A program made the translations under genes and the position numbers. 64,000 nt of DNA, from positions 186,001 through 250,000 of the forward strand of contig NZ_JAFEVR010000013.1 of assembly GCF_017352375.1 (NCBI RefSeq), written 5' to 3'. Under the pieces are notes generated by a model. The model ran no database searches. It was not told the origin of the DNA and saw only the letters and a program-made list of their open reading frames with translations. Positions 8,727 to 17,591 of the stretch are shown here, piece by piece; position 1 is the first letter of the stretch; every line of letters starts with the position of its first letter. The stretch is from Mycolicibacterium sp. S2-37 (GTDB lineage: Bacteria > Actinomycetota > Actinomycetes > Mycobacteriales > Mycobacteriaceae).

Positions 8727-9769
8727 GACTGTCCGGCCTTCTCAGACGGGCGGAACTTCGGCAGCGCCTGCCCTTCGTCCATGAACCCGGTCTCCTTGAG
8801 GAACGGGAAGACCTTGCCCTCGTTGTCCGCCCAGGCCTGGTCGAAGCGGACGTCTCGAACGAACCAGTCGTGTTCGGTGATGTAGTTCTGCACGAACGAG
8901 ATGTCCTCGGGTGCCTCGACCGCGAAGTGCTGCGGGTAGGTCTCGATGATCTTGGCCTTGTTGGCTTCCCACTCCGACAGACCGCGCTGCCAGACGTCGA
9001 GGAAGAACTCGACCTTGTCCGGGTTCTCCTGCGCCCACTCGTTACCGGCCAGGAAGACGTTGATCATCGGGCCCTCGTGGCCCTCGACGACGAGTTCGGA
9101 GTACATGTCGGCAGCGGACCGGCCGTCGTAGAGCACCTTGAGCTCACCGCTGCGCAGGCCTGGTGCAGCGAACTCGGGCAGGCATACGCACGCCGCCACC
9201 TCACCCTTTGCCACGAGGTCGGCCTGCTGCTGCGGGTCGGAAACGATCAGATTGTAATCGCCACCGCCGGTGCGGAAGTCGGCGCCATGCATCTTCTTGG
9301 CGTAGGCCCCCCACAGCAGCGTCGCCGAAACCGCCGTGTAGACCGAGACGTCTTCGCTCTTGATGTCGGCCAGGGTCTGGGCGGGGTTGTCTGCCCTGGC
9401 GATGATCACGCTGCGGTCGAGGTTGTACTTGCCGATGATGATCGTGTCGCGGCCGGTCTCCTCTTCGATGACCGGCACCTCGTAGGAGGCCGACGAAACG
9501 ATGTCGGCGTGTCCGCCGGCGAACACGCCGAACTCGTCCCATGTCGAGGAGGCTTCGATGTTGATGCCGGACTCGGCCTCCATCTCCTCGAGGATTCCCT
9601 GATCGGTGATGTAGTCCCACACCGGATCCGGGGCGAAGGTGAATCGGATGGTTCCGCCTTCGCCGCCGCCGCCACCACCGGATTCGGGCCGGGAGACGCA
9701 CGCGGACATCGCGAGCGCGGTTGCGGCGGCGAGTGCCACGGCCGTGAATCGGCGCCCCAGAACTTTCAC
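8723..9769 (-). CDS. ABC transporter substrate-binding lipoprotein (NMT1/THI5-like)
   Basis: 348-residue exported binding protein. A lysine/arginine-led signal peptide ends in the lipobox LAMSAC, with the lipidated Cys at residue 24, followed by a Ser/Gly linker. The mature part (IRFTFAPDPVWDYITDQGIL onward) has the plan of aliphatic-sulfonate/taurine/thiamine-precursor binding proteins. GTG start in a GTGA overlap with the upstream regulator gene. It should capture the substrate outside the membrane and deliver it to the two permeases. The catabolic ALDH and crotonase in the same operon argue for an organic carbon source rather than a cofactor precursor. Confidence 0.85.
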   Translation of the reverse strand: MKVLGRRFTAVALAAATALAMSACVSRPESGGGGGGEGGTIRFTFAPDPVWDYITDQGILEEMEAESGINIEASSTWDEFGVFAGGHADIVSSASYEVPVIEEETGRDTIIIGKYNLDRSVIIARADNPAQTLADIKSEDVSVYTAVSATLLWGAYAKKMHGADFRTGGGDYNLIVSDPQQQADLVAKGEVAACVCLPEFAAPGLRSGELKVLYDGRSAADMYSELVVEGHEGPMINVFLAGNEWAQENPDKVEFFLDVWQRGLSEWEANKAKIIETYPQHFAVEAPEDISFVQNYITEHDWFVRDVRFDQAWADNEGKVFPFLKETGFMDEGQALPKFRPSEKAGQS

Positions 9770-10512
9770 GATTGTGTTCCCTTCGATCGGCCGCCCCTGG
9801 GCATCGTTGCCGAGGGCGCGGGGTCTTGATGATCGCGATCGTGGTAGCTGATGAGGTCGTCACCACCGGTCGCGGATGGGTGTTCGAGCAGGTAAGACAG
9901 GATGAAATCGTGCGAGGTGGCCAGATGCTCACGAGTGAGCTTGGCCGCCATCGCGGGATCGCCGCTCTCGACCGCACTCAGGATGGCGGCGTGCTCGGCG
10001 TGCAGGTGCTCGGTCTGACCGATCACCTCGAGGTGCATGTAGAGATATCGGTCGGTGAGCCGTCGTAGCTGCTCGACGAGGTCGATCATGCGGGGACGTC
10101 CGGCCCGCTTGTAGATGGCGGCATGGAATTCGGCGTTGGCGTGCAACCAGATCGGCGTCTCGCTACTCGTCTCCATGATGGTCATCTGCTTGCGCATCGT
10201 GAGGATGTCGGCCCTGCCGACCTTCGGCACCGCGATCTGGGTGGCCAGCGGTTCGACCGCTTCCCGCAGCTCGTAGAGCTCCTGCAACTCCGGGATCGAC
10301 ATCCCGATGACGACGGCGGTGGCGTTGGTGCTCGGATGCACCAGCCCCTCGCCGGCGAGCATCTGCAGTGCATCGCGAACGGGTATCCGGCTGACGCCGA
10401 ACCGCTCGGCGATGCTCAGCTGCGACAGCCGCGAACCCGGTGCGAGTTGACCGTGCAGGATTTCGATCCGCAGCTCCGACGCGATGCGGCTGGCGGCACT
10501 TTCGTATGCCAT
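9766..10512 (-). CDS. GntR-family (FCD-type) transcriptional regulator
   Basis: 248 residues: N-terminal winged helix (about residues 5-70) with the GntR signature APGSRLSQLSIAERFGVSRI and PVRDALQML, then an all-helical FCD ligand domain with His/Asp metal-ligand candidates (HANAEFHAAI). The frame opens at 10569, but the ATG at 10512 is preceded by AAGGAGG at ideal spacing, so that start is chosen. First gene of the operon regulator-binding protein-permeases-ATPase-ALDH-crotonase, coupled to the next by GTGA. It probably represses the operon until a carboxylate-type ligand is present; a perfect palindrome lies just upstream. Confidence 0.88.
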   Translation of the reverse strand: MAYESAASRIASELRIEILHGQLAPGSRLSQLSIAERFGVSRIPVRDALQMLAGEGLVHPSTNATAVVIGMSIPELQELYELREAVEPLATQIAVPKVGRADILTMRKQMTIMETSSETPIWLHANAEFHAAIYKRAGRPRMIDLVEQLRRLTDRYLYMHLEVIGQTEHLHAEHAAILSAVESGDPAMAAKLTREHLATSHDFILSYLLEHPSATGGDDLISYHDRDHQDPAPSATMPRGGRSKGTQS

Positions 10513-10541
10513 CTGGCCTCCTTGTCTACTAACTGCAGAAA

Positions 10542-10551
10542 ATGTATACAT
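10542..10551. promoter_or_regulatory. Putative GntR operator palindrome
   Basis: ATGTATACAT, a perfect 10-base palindrome 30 bases upstream of the GntR start. FCD-type GntR proteins commonly bind TTGTATACAA-like palindromes, so this is the natural autoregulatory operator of the operon. Only one copy was seen. Confidence 0.55.
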
Positions 10552-10646
10552 CCGGCGGTGTGCTGTCAATCACTCTGTCGAATCGGTGTGACCGTCGTCA
10601 CATAGAAGCGACTATTCGCGCGTCGTGGCCGAGGCGGAACGCCCGC

Positions 10647-11633
10647 TCACGACCAGTCGAGCCACCGCAATGCGTTGGCTCGCAATACTTCCCGGTCCAA
10701 TCCGAGCGTGTTCGCCGATCGCACCGGGTGCGGGTCGGCCATGTCGAACGGGTAGTCGGAGCCCAAGGTGATCCGATCGGGGTGCGCCGTGTTGCACAGC
10801 AACGCGCCCGCCTCCACGGAATGGGCCAACGAATCGACGTAGACGTGATCGCGGAACATCTCGCTCGGCGGCCTGGTGCTGTTGGCGGACACATCCTCCC
10901 GCATGCGCCAGCCGTGATCCCATCGACCCAGTAGCGCCGGCGCGACCCCAGCGCCGTGCACGAACGCGATACGCAATGTCGGTGTGCGGTCGAACGTTCC
11001 GCTGAGCAGGATGGACGCGATCGCGGTGGCCGATTCGACCGGATTGCCGATCAGGTTTTGCAGGTAGTGGTGGTTGAACCCCGGGCGTGGCTGCTGGGTG
11101 GGGTGCACCAGGACGGCCAGGCCGGCCTCCGCGCAGCTGTCCAGGACGTGTGACAGCTCGGGATCACCCAGCGTCAGCGAACCGACGACCGGCGGAACCG
11201 CGACGCCGCGGACCCCCTCGGTCACCAACCGTTTCACCTCCGTGGCCGTGGCGCTGCGGTCCTGCACCGGCAGCACTCCCAGCGGGACGAGGCGATCGGG
11301 GTTGTCTTCGCACATCCGCATGAGGCCGTCATTGACGCCGCGCGCGTATTCGGCGGCGGCGTCGGGCTCCGCGGTCACGGCGAACGCGTACGGCGGCGCC
11401 GATACGACCCGCACCGCGATGTCCTCGTCGTCCATGTCGGCCAGGATGCGGCTCACGCCGGAAATCTGGTCACGGGTCACCGCGATGGGGAAGTCGGCGA
11501 GGTAGAGCTCCTCACCATCGCGTTCGGCCAGCAGGCGCGGACCGTCGGCGGCCGGTATCTCATAGCTGTTCTCCGGTAACAGATGAGCATGGATGTCGAT
11601 GTGGCCCGGTGCGAGCGTAGGCGGGGTGATCAC
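10647..11633 (-). CDS. Amidohydrolase (ACMSD-like, amidohydrolase 2 family)
   Basis: 328-residue TIM-barrel metal hydrolase/decarboxylase. Metal ligands are visible: H15 and H17 in HIDIHAHLL, a His in VLVHPTQQPR, a His in IAFVHGAGV and the catalytic Asp in LGSDYPFD. This is the pattern of 2-amino-3-carboxymuconate-semialdehyde decarboxylase and related gamma-resorcylate/pyrone enzymes. The frame is open to 12212, but the protein family begins at the GTG at 11633 (VITPPTLAPGHID), with a weak AAGAGG upstream. It is divergent from a PucR-type regulator and may belong to one catabolic unit with the cyclase-like hydrolase and SDR beyond it. Confidence 0.85.
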   Translation of the reverse strand: MITPPTLAPGHIDIHAHLLPENSYEIPAADGPRLLAERDGEELYLADFPIAVTRDQISGVSRILADMDDEDIAVRVVSAPPYAFAVTAEPDAAAEYARGVNDGLMRMCEDNPDRLVPLGVLPVQDRSATATEVKRLVTEGVRGVAVPPVVGSLTLGDPELSHVLDSCAEAGLAVLVHPTQQPRPGFNHHYLQNLIGNPVESATAIASILLSGTFDRTPTLRIAFVHGAGVAPALLGRWDHGWRMREDVSANSTRPPSEMFRDHVYVDSLAHSVEAGALLCNTAHPDRITLGSDYPFDMADPHPVRSANTLGLDREVLRANALRWLDWS

Positions 11634-11808
11634 GTTGTTTCGCCTCTTCCGTGTCTCGTGCAGGGGATGCAAAGTGCGTCTTCCGTGCCCGTTGGCTGGA
11701 AGTGTAGGAGGCGCGAAATCGATCCTGTTGCTTCGATGAGAGGAAGATGGACGGTCCGCACTCTGCAAACGGCTAATGGCGCCGAGGCCGCTCCGGCACA
11801 CTGGCCGG

Positions 11809-13410
11809 GTGAACACGATGCCCGTTCCGCCGGACCCCGGTGCGTTCGTCGGCGGAATCGCCACGCCGGACATCGGCCGGCTACTGGGCGACGAACTCGT
11901 GTCGACGGTGGTCCCCGCCGTCGGCGAGAACGCCGACATCCGGTCGGTGGGGATATTCGACGGATCTTCGGGTGATTCCCCAGATCTACTGCTGATGATA
12001 GGGGCGTCACCAACAGATTGGGCCGACCTGATCACCCAGTCGGCCGCCAAGGGCACCCGCGTGATGGTCCTCGGTCCGATACCCGAGGAGGTCCGTGCCC
12101 CCGTCCGGTCGGCGGCGATCCAGGCCGGGGTCTGTGTGCTCGAGCGCAAAGCAGACGTGCTGTGGCTCACGCTGTCCGATCTGATCCGCGAACTGATCCA
12201 CGAGGCCGACACCGACGAAATCCGGGAATCCGGTGTCGCGCTCGAAGACCTCGCCGGCGTGGCTGAATCGCTTGCGGAGATGCTCGGCGGTCATGTGATC
12301 ATCGAAGACGCGAAGTTCCGGGTGCTGTCGTACTCGAGCTCCACCGGGCAGGTCGACCGCGGCCGCGACATCGCCATCCTCGGCCGCCGGATTCCCGAGG
12401 ACTGGCTGCGGCATTTGGAGTCGCTGGGTGTCATCGACACACTTCTCGGCACCGACGAGGTGGTGACGGTGGACGACGGTCCCTTCGAGGCGAGGCGACG
12501 CCTGCTGTGTTCGATTCGCGCCGAGCGCTTCCTCCTCGGGATCCTCTGGGTCGCCGAAGGAGAGACACCGCTGCCTGATGACATTCATGAGCGGATGGTC
12601 GTCGCCGCCCGCACCGCGGCACCCTTCCTCCTACGGCATCAGGAGGCCGGCTTTCAGCAACGCGCGGCGCAGAACAGGCAGATCCGTCTGCTGCTGGATC
12701 AAGGCACCATCGCGCCGTCGGCGGCCGAGGAACGCGGTCTGTCGCCCGCCGCTCGCTACACCGTGTTGGGTCTACGGACATCCCCTGATGCGTTGCTGAC
12801 CAACCTCGACCGGAATCGGACCGTCGAATCCGTTGCCATGTACTGCCAGTCATACCGTTGGCGTGCCGCCACCACGATAATCGGACACACGGTCTACTGC
12901 GTGCTGGCGCATGATGCGGAGATCTCGGACGGGCGGCTGAGCGATTTCGCCACCGCGGTGGGGGAGCACGTGAGGCGGGCGTTGCTCGGGCGCGGCGTTA
13001 TGGTCTCGCTCAGCAGAACCGTCGGCCGATTGCAGGACATCCCCACCGCCCGCCGTCAGGTCGATGAGGTTTTCCAGACGTGCCCGCCGGCCGATCGTCT
13101 GACGGTGACGACGTTCGACGACGCGCTGGCGAGAATCGCGCTGTCTCAGGTGCGCGAGTTCATGGAGGTCAACTCGATCGTCTACCCGAAGCTCGAACGG
13201 CTGCGGGCCGAGGATCAATCCAGCGGTTCGGAGTACACCGCGACGTTGACGGCCTACCTGTCGGCCTTCGGCAACGTGGTGGCCGCCGCGCGGCAACTCA
13301 ACGTCCACGTGACCACATTGCGCTACCGGTTGAAGCGTATCCAGGCGATAGCCGGGCTGGATTTCGACGATCCTGCCGAGCGGCTTCTGTGCGAGCTGCT
13401 GCTCAGATAG
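11809..13410 (+). CDS. PucR/CdaR-type transcriptional regulator
   Basis: About 533 residues. The C-terminal 60 residues contain the PucR helix-turn-helix (VVAAARQLNVHVTTLRYRLKRIQAIAGLD), preceded by a GGDEF-like CdaR domain; the N-terminal part is a sensory region. The frame is open from an ATG at 11776, but the GTG at 11809 (or ATG at 11818) fits better because no ribosome site precedes 11776. Divergent from the amidohydrolase and upstream of the cyclase and SDR genes in the same direction, so it probably activates this catabolic cluster. Two copies of TCTTCCGTG (11645-11653, 11679-11687) in the divergent spacer are candidate binding sites. Confidence 0.8.
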   Translation: MNTMPVPPDPGAFVGGIATPDIGRLLGDELVSTVVPAVGENADIRSVGIFDGSSGDSPDLLLMIGASPTDWADLITQSAAKGTRVMVLGPIPEEVRAPVRSAAIQAGVCVLERKADVLWLTLSDLIRELIHEADTDEIRESGVALEDLAGVAESLAEMLGGHVIIEDAKFRVLSYSSSTGQVDRGRDIAILGRRIPEDWLRHLESLGVIDTLLGTDEVVTVDDGPFEARRRLLCSIRAERFLLGILWVAEGETPLPDDIHERMVVAARTAAPFLLRHQEAGFQQRAAQNRQIRLLLDQGTIAPSAAEERGLSPAARYTVLGLRTSPDALLTNLDRNRTVESVAMYCQSYRWRAATTIIGHTVYCVLAHDAEISDGRLSDFATAVGEHVRRALLGRGVMVSLSRTVGRLQDIPTARRQVDEVFQTCPPADRLTVTTFDDALARIALSQVREFMEVNSIVYPKLERLRAEDQSSGSEYTATLTAYLSAFGNVVAAARQLNVHVTTLRYRLKRIQAIAGLDFDDPAERLLCELLLR

Positions 13411-13546
13411 CGGCAGTGTTTCCTCCGATCGGCGAGCGGATCACGTCCACTTCTCTACGACGAGAGCAATCAATCGACCGTCGTGCTCCGTAGATTTCGT
13501 TCGGACGCGCCAATTTTCCGCGACCGCACAACACCCGGAGTCGACC

Positions 13547-14515
13547 ATGACCACCAGCCAGCAGTCCATCACCTTCGAGCTCTTCCACGAGTTGTACGAA
13601 TCCTGCAACAACTGGGGCCGCTGGGGGAGTGAAGACCAAAGGGGGACGCTGAACTTCATCACTCCCGACGTGATCAGTGCCGCTGCGTCGATGGTGCGGA
13701 CCGGTAAGGCGATCTCGCTGCAGCTGCCGCTCGACGGGGCCGGGCCGCAGACCGGCGCGTTCGGCCGTGTGAACCCCGTGCATCAGATGGCGGCGACGGG
13801 CACCGACCACCTGGCAGGCACCCAGACCTACAGCGCCGATCCACTGGGCTGGGGGTTCGCCGACGACAGTCTGTTCCTGTTCCTGCAGGGCGGGACGCAG
13901 TGGGACGCGCTCGGTCACATCTTCCGAGACGGAAAGATGTTCAACGGTTTCAGCGCGGGTGAGGTGACCTCATCGGGTGCGGCACGCGGCGGCGTCGAAC
14001 ACATGCCGACGATCGTGACGCGTGGTGTCCTGCTCGATATGCCGCGGGTCAAAGGGAAAACGCACCTCGAGCCCGGAGAGGCGATCTACCCGGAGGATCT
14101 CGACGAGGCCTGCGACTTCCACGGTGTGACCGTGGGGCGTGGCGACATCGTGCTGATCCGGACCGGCGACATGGCCGCGCGGCGGGGCCTGCCGGGTTGG
14201 GGAGGCTACTCCGCCGGCGACGCACCCGGCCTGTCGCTGTCGGCCGCGCGCTGGTTGCACGACAAGGAGGTCGCCGGGATCGCCACCGACACCTGGGGCG
14301 CCGAGGTGCGGCCCAACGAGCTCGCCGGCACCTTCCAGCCACTACACCTGGTGATGATCGTGTCCATGGGTCTGCTCGTCGGCGAGATCTGGTATCTCGA
14401 CGCTCTCGCCGATGACTGCGCGGCTGACGGTCGATATGAGTTCCTGCTGGTAGGACCACCGCTGGTGATTCCTGGGGCGGTCGGCTCGCCGGTGAATCCC
14501 CAGGCCATCAAGTGA
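13547..14515 (+). CDS. Cyclase-family (kynurenine formamidase-like) hydrolase
   Basis: 322 residues resembling the putative cyclase family, metal-dependent amide or lactone hydrolases. GGTQWDALGHIF (about residues 119-130) stands where the family has its HxGTHxDxPxH metal motif; the first His is replaced by Gln, while Asp and the later His are kept. W37/G38-rich N-terminal NWGRWGSEDQRGTLNFI is the hallmark of the longer members. It overlaps the SDR start by four bases (ATGA/GTGA type), so the two are co-translated. Probably opens or closes a ring in the degradation pathway run with the SDR and amidohydrolase. Confidence 0.8.
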   Translation: MTTSQQSITFELFHELYESCNNWGRWGSEDQRGTLNFITPDVISAAASMVRTGKAISLQLPLDGAGPQTGAFGRVNPVHQMAATGTDHLAGTQTYSADPLGWGFADDSLFLFLQGGTQWDALGHIFRDGKMFNGFSAGEVTSSGAARGGVEHMPTIVTRGVLLDMPRVKGKTHLEPGEAIYPEDLDEACDFHGVTVGRGDIVLIRTGDMAARRGLPGWGGYSAGDAPGLSLSAARWLHDKEVAGIATDTWGAEVRPNELAGTFQPLHLVMIVSMGLLVGEIWYLDALADDCAADGRYEFLLVGPPLVIPGAVGSPVNPQAIK

Positions 14516-15285
14516 CGGCAGGAGCGGTCGACGCTCTCGTCGGCGGTGCCGCACTGGCGGGGAGGCACGCGTGGGTTACTGGAGCCGGTTCTGGCATCGG
14601 CCGCGCCTGCGCCATCGCGCTCACCCGACTCGGAGCGACGGCTCACCTGGTGGGCCGGACCGCAGAGTCGCTGCAGGAGACGGCCCGACTGATAGGTGAA
14701 TACGGTGGCACGGCTGTGCTCCACGTCGGTGACGTGACCGACACCGCCTTCGTGTCGTCCCTGATGGCCGGTCAGCGCGTCGATGTTCTGGTGAACAGCG
14801 CGGGGCGCAACATCGCCGAACTCCTCGACGACATCACTCCGCGGACCTACGCCGCGGTGATGCGCGTCAACGTTGAGGCCGTGCTCTTCATGACCCAACA
14901 GGCGGTCGCCCGCATGCGCGACCACGGCGGGGGCGGATCGATCGTCTCGATCGGCTCGCAGATGGGTCACGTCGGCGGGCCGCAGCGCACGCTGTACTGC
15001 ACCTCGAAGTGGGCGTTGGAGGGAATGACCAAAGCGCTGGCGCTGGAACTGGCGGCTGAGCGGATCCGGGTGAACACCGTCGCGCCGACGTTCATCGAAA
15101 CCGAGCTCACAGCTCAGAGCCTGGCGAAGCCGGAATTCCGGAACTGGGTGTTGGGGGAGATCCCGCTGGGCAGGTTGGGGACGGCGGACGAAGTAGCCGC
15201 TGCCGTCGCCTATCTGGCCGGCCCGGCTTCGTCGCTCACCACCGGGACGTCACTGCTGGTCGACGGTGGGTGGACCGCACACTGA
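14512..15285 (+). CDS. Short-chain dehydrogenase/reductase
   Basis: 257-residue classical SDR. NAD(P)-binding TGAGSGIG at residues 23-30, NSAG at 95-98, catalytic S149, Y162 and K166 (YCTSK), and the PG-like TVAPTFIETEL loop after it. Interconverts an alcohol and a ketone. Four-base overlap with the cyclase gene shows an operon; the amidohydrolase and PucR regulator upstream suggest a shared catabolic substrate. Ends 28 bases before the tRNA gene on the other strand. Confidence 0.9.
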   Translation: MTAGAVDALVGGAALAGRHAWVTGAGSGIGRACAIALTRLGATAHLVGRTAESLQETARLIGEYGGTAVLHVGDVTDTAFVSSLMAGQRVDVLVNSAGRNIAELLDDITPRTYAAVMRVNVEAVLFMTQQAVARMRDHGGGGSIVSIGSQMGHVGGPQRTLYCTSKWALEGMTKALALELAAERIRVNTVAPTFIETELTAQSLAKPEFRNWVLGEIPLGRLGTADEVAAAVAYLAGPASSLTTGTSLLVDGGWTAH

Positions 15286-15313
15286 TCCGGCACCCCGATC
15301 AGCCGCCGGCTCG

Positions 15314-15390
15314 TGGTGCCCTCGGTGAGACTCGAACTCACACTGCACGGGTTTTGAATCCGTTTCCTCTGCCAATTGGGATACGAGGGC
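15314..15390 (-). tRNA. leuX: tRNA with anticodon CAA (tRNA-Leu), CCA encoded, unusually short variable loop
   Basis: Minus-strand cloverleaf of 74 bases plus encoded CCA. Perfect 7-bp acceptor stem (GCCCTCG/CGAGGGC), discriminator A73, T arm GTGAG-TTCGAGT-CTCAC, anticodon loop TTCAAAA giving CAA (UUG codon). The anticodon stem has an A-C pair at its loop end. The variable region is about five bases, so this is a class I body, while bacterial tRNA-Leu normally carries a long variable arm. The position next to pdtaR matches what I recall as leuX of M. tuberculosis, also about 74 bases. Confidence 0.8.
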
Positions 15391-15460
15391 GCGCGGCCTC
15401 CCACCATAGAGGATGGCCCCGCGGTCGCCCATTGCGTGGGTAACCGCCACAATGACATCC

Positions 15461-16087
15461 ATGACCGGGTCACCTACCGACGGCGCGAAGCCGCACCGCG
15501 TCCTCATCGCAGAAGACGAGGCCCTCATCCGGATGGACCTGGCTGAGATGCTGCGCGACGAGGGCTACGAGATCGTCGGCGAAGCCGGCGACGGTCAGGA
15601 GGCCGTCGAACTCGCCGAGAGCCTGAAGCCGGATCTGGTGATCATGGACGTCAAGATGCCGCGTCGCGACGGCATCGACGCCGCATCCGAGATCGCGGCC
15701 AAGCGCATCGCACCGATCGTCATCCTCACCGCTTTCAGCCAGCGCGAACTCGTCGAACGTGCCCGCGACGCCGGCGCGATGGCCTACCTCGTCAAACCGT
15801 TCAACGTCAACGACCTCATCCCGGCGATCGAAGTGGCGGTCAGCCGTTTCGGCGAGATCGCGGCGCTCGAGCAGGAGGTCGCGACGCTGTCGGACCGCCT
15901 CGAGACGCGCAAGCTCGTCGAGCGTGCCAAGGGCCTGCTCCAGACCAAGCAGGGAATGAGCGAGCCCGAGGCCTTCAAATGGATCCAGCGGGCGGCGATG
16001 GATCGCCGTACGACGATGAAGCGGGTTGCCGAGGTGGTGCTCGAAACCCTCGACACGCCGACGGACGAAGCGCCCGTCGAGCCCTGA
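15461..16087 (+). CDS. pdtaR: ANTAR-domain response regulator PdtaR (Rv1626 orthologue)
   Basis: 208 residues. Receiver domain with the acidic pocket AEDE, phospho-acceptor D63 in IMDVKMP, T90 and K112 (LVKPF); C-terminal three-helix ANTAR domain (LETRKLVERAKGLLQTKQGM onward) that binds paired RNA hairpins to suppress termination. Nearly residue-for-residue the M. tuberculosis protein as I recall it, whose kinase is PdtaS, encoded elsewhere. ATG at 15461 (MTGSPTDG) is chosen by that similarity; an ATG three codons earlier is possible. Stands alone beside the divergent tRNA. Confidence 0.95.
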   Translation: MTGSPTDGAKPHRVLIAEDEALIRMDLAEMLRDEGYEIVGEAGDGQEAVELAESLKPDLVIMDVKMPRRDGIDAASEIAAKRIAPIVILTAFSQRELVERARDAGAMAYLVKPFNVNDLIPAIEVAVSRFGEIAALEQEVATLSDRLETRKLVERAKGLLQTKQGMSEPEAFKWIQRAAMDRRTTMKRVAEVVLETLDTPTDEAPVEP

Positions 16088-16282
16088 TCAGGGCCCCTGC
16101 GCGTAAACACTGCGTTTCAGTTCGGCCGATTCGTCGCGATTCACCGGTCACGACGCCGCACCGCTTTGCCAACATGACGCAGCGCGGCCACCCGTTGGCT
16201 ATGTTCTACCCCGGAGCGTCAGCGCCCTGGCAACACCGGTCGCGGCGGTCGAAGCCGATCAAAATCGAACCCGGAGGTGAAC

Positions 16283-17494
16283 GTGCGCGGTCGCGTGACA
16301 CGGAATGCAGTTGCTCTCGGCGGCGCGGGCCTGTTGGTCCTCGGCATCGCCGGTTGCAGCCAGTCGACGCCGGAGCAGGAGGCTTCGCAGACGAATCTGA
16401 AGATCGTCGAGAAGGTGCAGATCGACGAGAACGGCGCCGAAGTCGCCGCCAGCACGGGCGCTGCACCGGCTGACCCGGCAGGCGACGGCAAGGCCACCTG
16501 CCCGCCGGTGTCCATCGCCATGGCCGGTGCCCTCAACGGCCCCGATGCGGCGCTCGGTATCAACATCAAGAACGGCGTGCAGCTCGCTATCGACAAGCAC
16601 AACGCCGCCAACCCGGGTTGCCAGGTGCAGCTCAAGCCGTTCGACACCGAGGGCGACCCGCAGAAGGCCAGCGCCATCGCTCCGCAGATCGTCGACGACC
16701 AGTACACGATCGGCCTCGTCGGACCCGCCTTCTCCGGCGAGACCAAGGCCACCGGCGGTGTCTTCGACCAGGCCGGCCTCGTCGCCACCACTGCGTCGGC
16801 GACCAACGTGACGCTGTCGGAGAACGGCTGGAAGACCTTCTTCCGCGGCCTGGCCAACGACGGCGTGCAGGGCCCGTCGGTTGCCAACTACCTGAAGAAC
16901 ACGTTGCAGCACAAGAAGGTCTGCGTCGTCGACGACAGCACCGACTACGGATTGGGCCTGGCGCAGGCCGTCCGCGACACTCTGGGCCCGGTCGCCGACT
17001 CGGCGTGCAACATCTCGGTGAAGAAGGGCGACAAGGACTTCTCCGCCGCGGTGACGCAGATCAAGGGTGCGGCCCCGGATTCGGTGTTCTTCGGTGGCTA
17101 CTACGCCGAGGCGGCACCGCTGGTCCAGCAGTTGCGTGACGGCGGCTTCGAAGGGGCCTTCGCCAGCGCCGACGGCACGAAGGATCCCGAGTTCGTCAAA
17201 CAGGCCGGCGAGTCCTCCAAGGGAGCCGTCCTGGCCTGCCCGTGCGGACCGGCCACCGGCTCGTTCGCCGAGGAGTACACGACGAAGTTCAACCAGGAGC
17301 CAGGCACCTACAGCGCCGAGGGCTACGACCTGGGCACCATCCTGCTGAAGGGCATCGATTCCGGCGCGATCACCCGGCCGGCGCTGCTCGACTTCGTCCG
17401 CAACTACAAGGGTCAGGGCGTGGCCCGCGAATACCAGTGGACGCCGGCGGGTGAGCTCACCACCACCCTCATCTGGATCTACGACGTCCAGTAA
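16283..17494 (+). CDS. Branched-chain amino-acid type ABC substrate-binding lipoprotein (LivK-like)
   Basis: About 403 residues. Signal peptide with lipobox IAGC (Cys25 from the chosen start), a linker of about 60 residues, then a periplasmic-binding-protein type I fold (CPPVSIAMAGALNGPDAALGI onward). GTG at 16283 is chosen because GGAGG (16273-16277) lies five bases before it; the GTG at 16277 overlaps that site. First gene of a five-gene importer; a strong hairpin follows it before livH, which would give more binding protein than permease. Likely ligands are branched-chain or other amino acids, or amides. Confidence 0.9.
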   Translation: MRGRVTRNAVALGGAGLLVLGIAGCSQSTPEQEASQTNLKIVEKVQIDENGAEVAASTGAAPADPAGDGKATCPPVSIAMAGALNGPDAALGINIKNGVQLAIDKHNAANPGCQVQLKPFDTEGDPQKASAIAPQIVDDQYTIGLVGPAFSGETKATGGVFDQAGLVATTASATNVTLSENGWKTFFRGLANDGVQGPSVANYLKNTLQHKKVCVVDDSTDYGLGLAQAVRDTLGPVADSACNISVKKGDKDFSAAVTQIKGAAPDSVFFGGYYAEAAPLVQQLRDGGFEGAFASADGTKDPEFVKQAGESSKGAVLACPCGPATGSFAEEYTTKFNQEPGTYSAEGYDLGTILLKGIDSGAITRPALLDFVRNYKGQGVAREYQWTPAGELTTTLIWIYDVQ

Positions 17495-17508
17495 GCAGCT
17501 GAGGCGGA

Positions 17509-17545
17509 AACGCGTCCGGGAGTCTTCGCTCCGGACGCGTTTTCG
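17509..17545 (+). terminator. Intra-operon terminator-like hairpin between livK and livH
   Basis: AACGCGTCC(G)GGAG, loop TCTTCG, CTCCGGACGCGTT: about 13 bp with one bulge, followed by TTTTCG. Placed 15 bases after the binding-protein stop and about 45 before livH. Acts as an attenuator or as an RNA-stabilising 3' structure. Confidence 0.7.
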
Positions 17546-17591
17546 CTCAGTCCCGTCTTCCAGACATGTCCGCTGAGGAGCCCACCACCGG

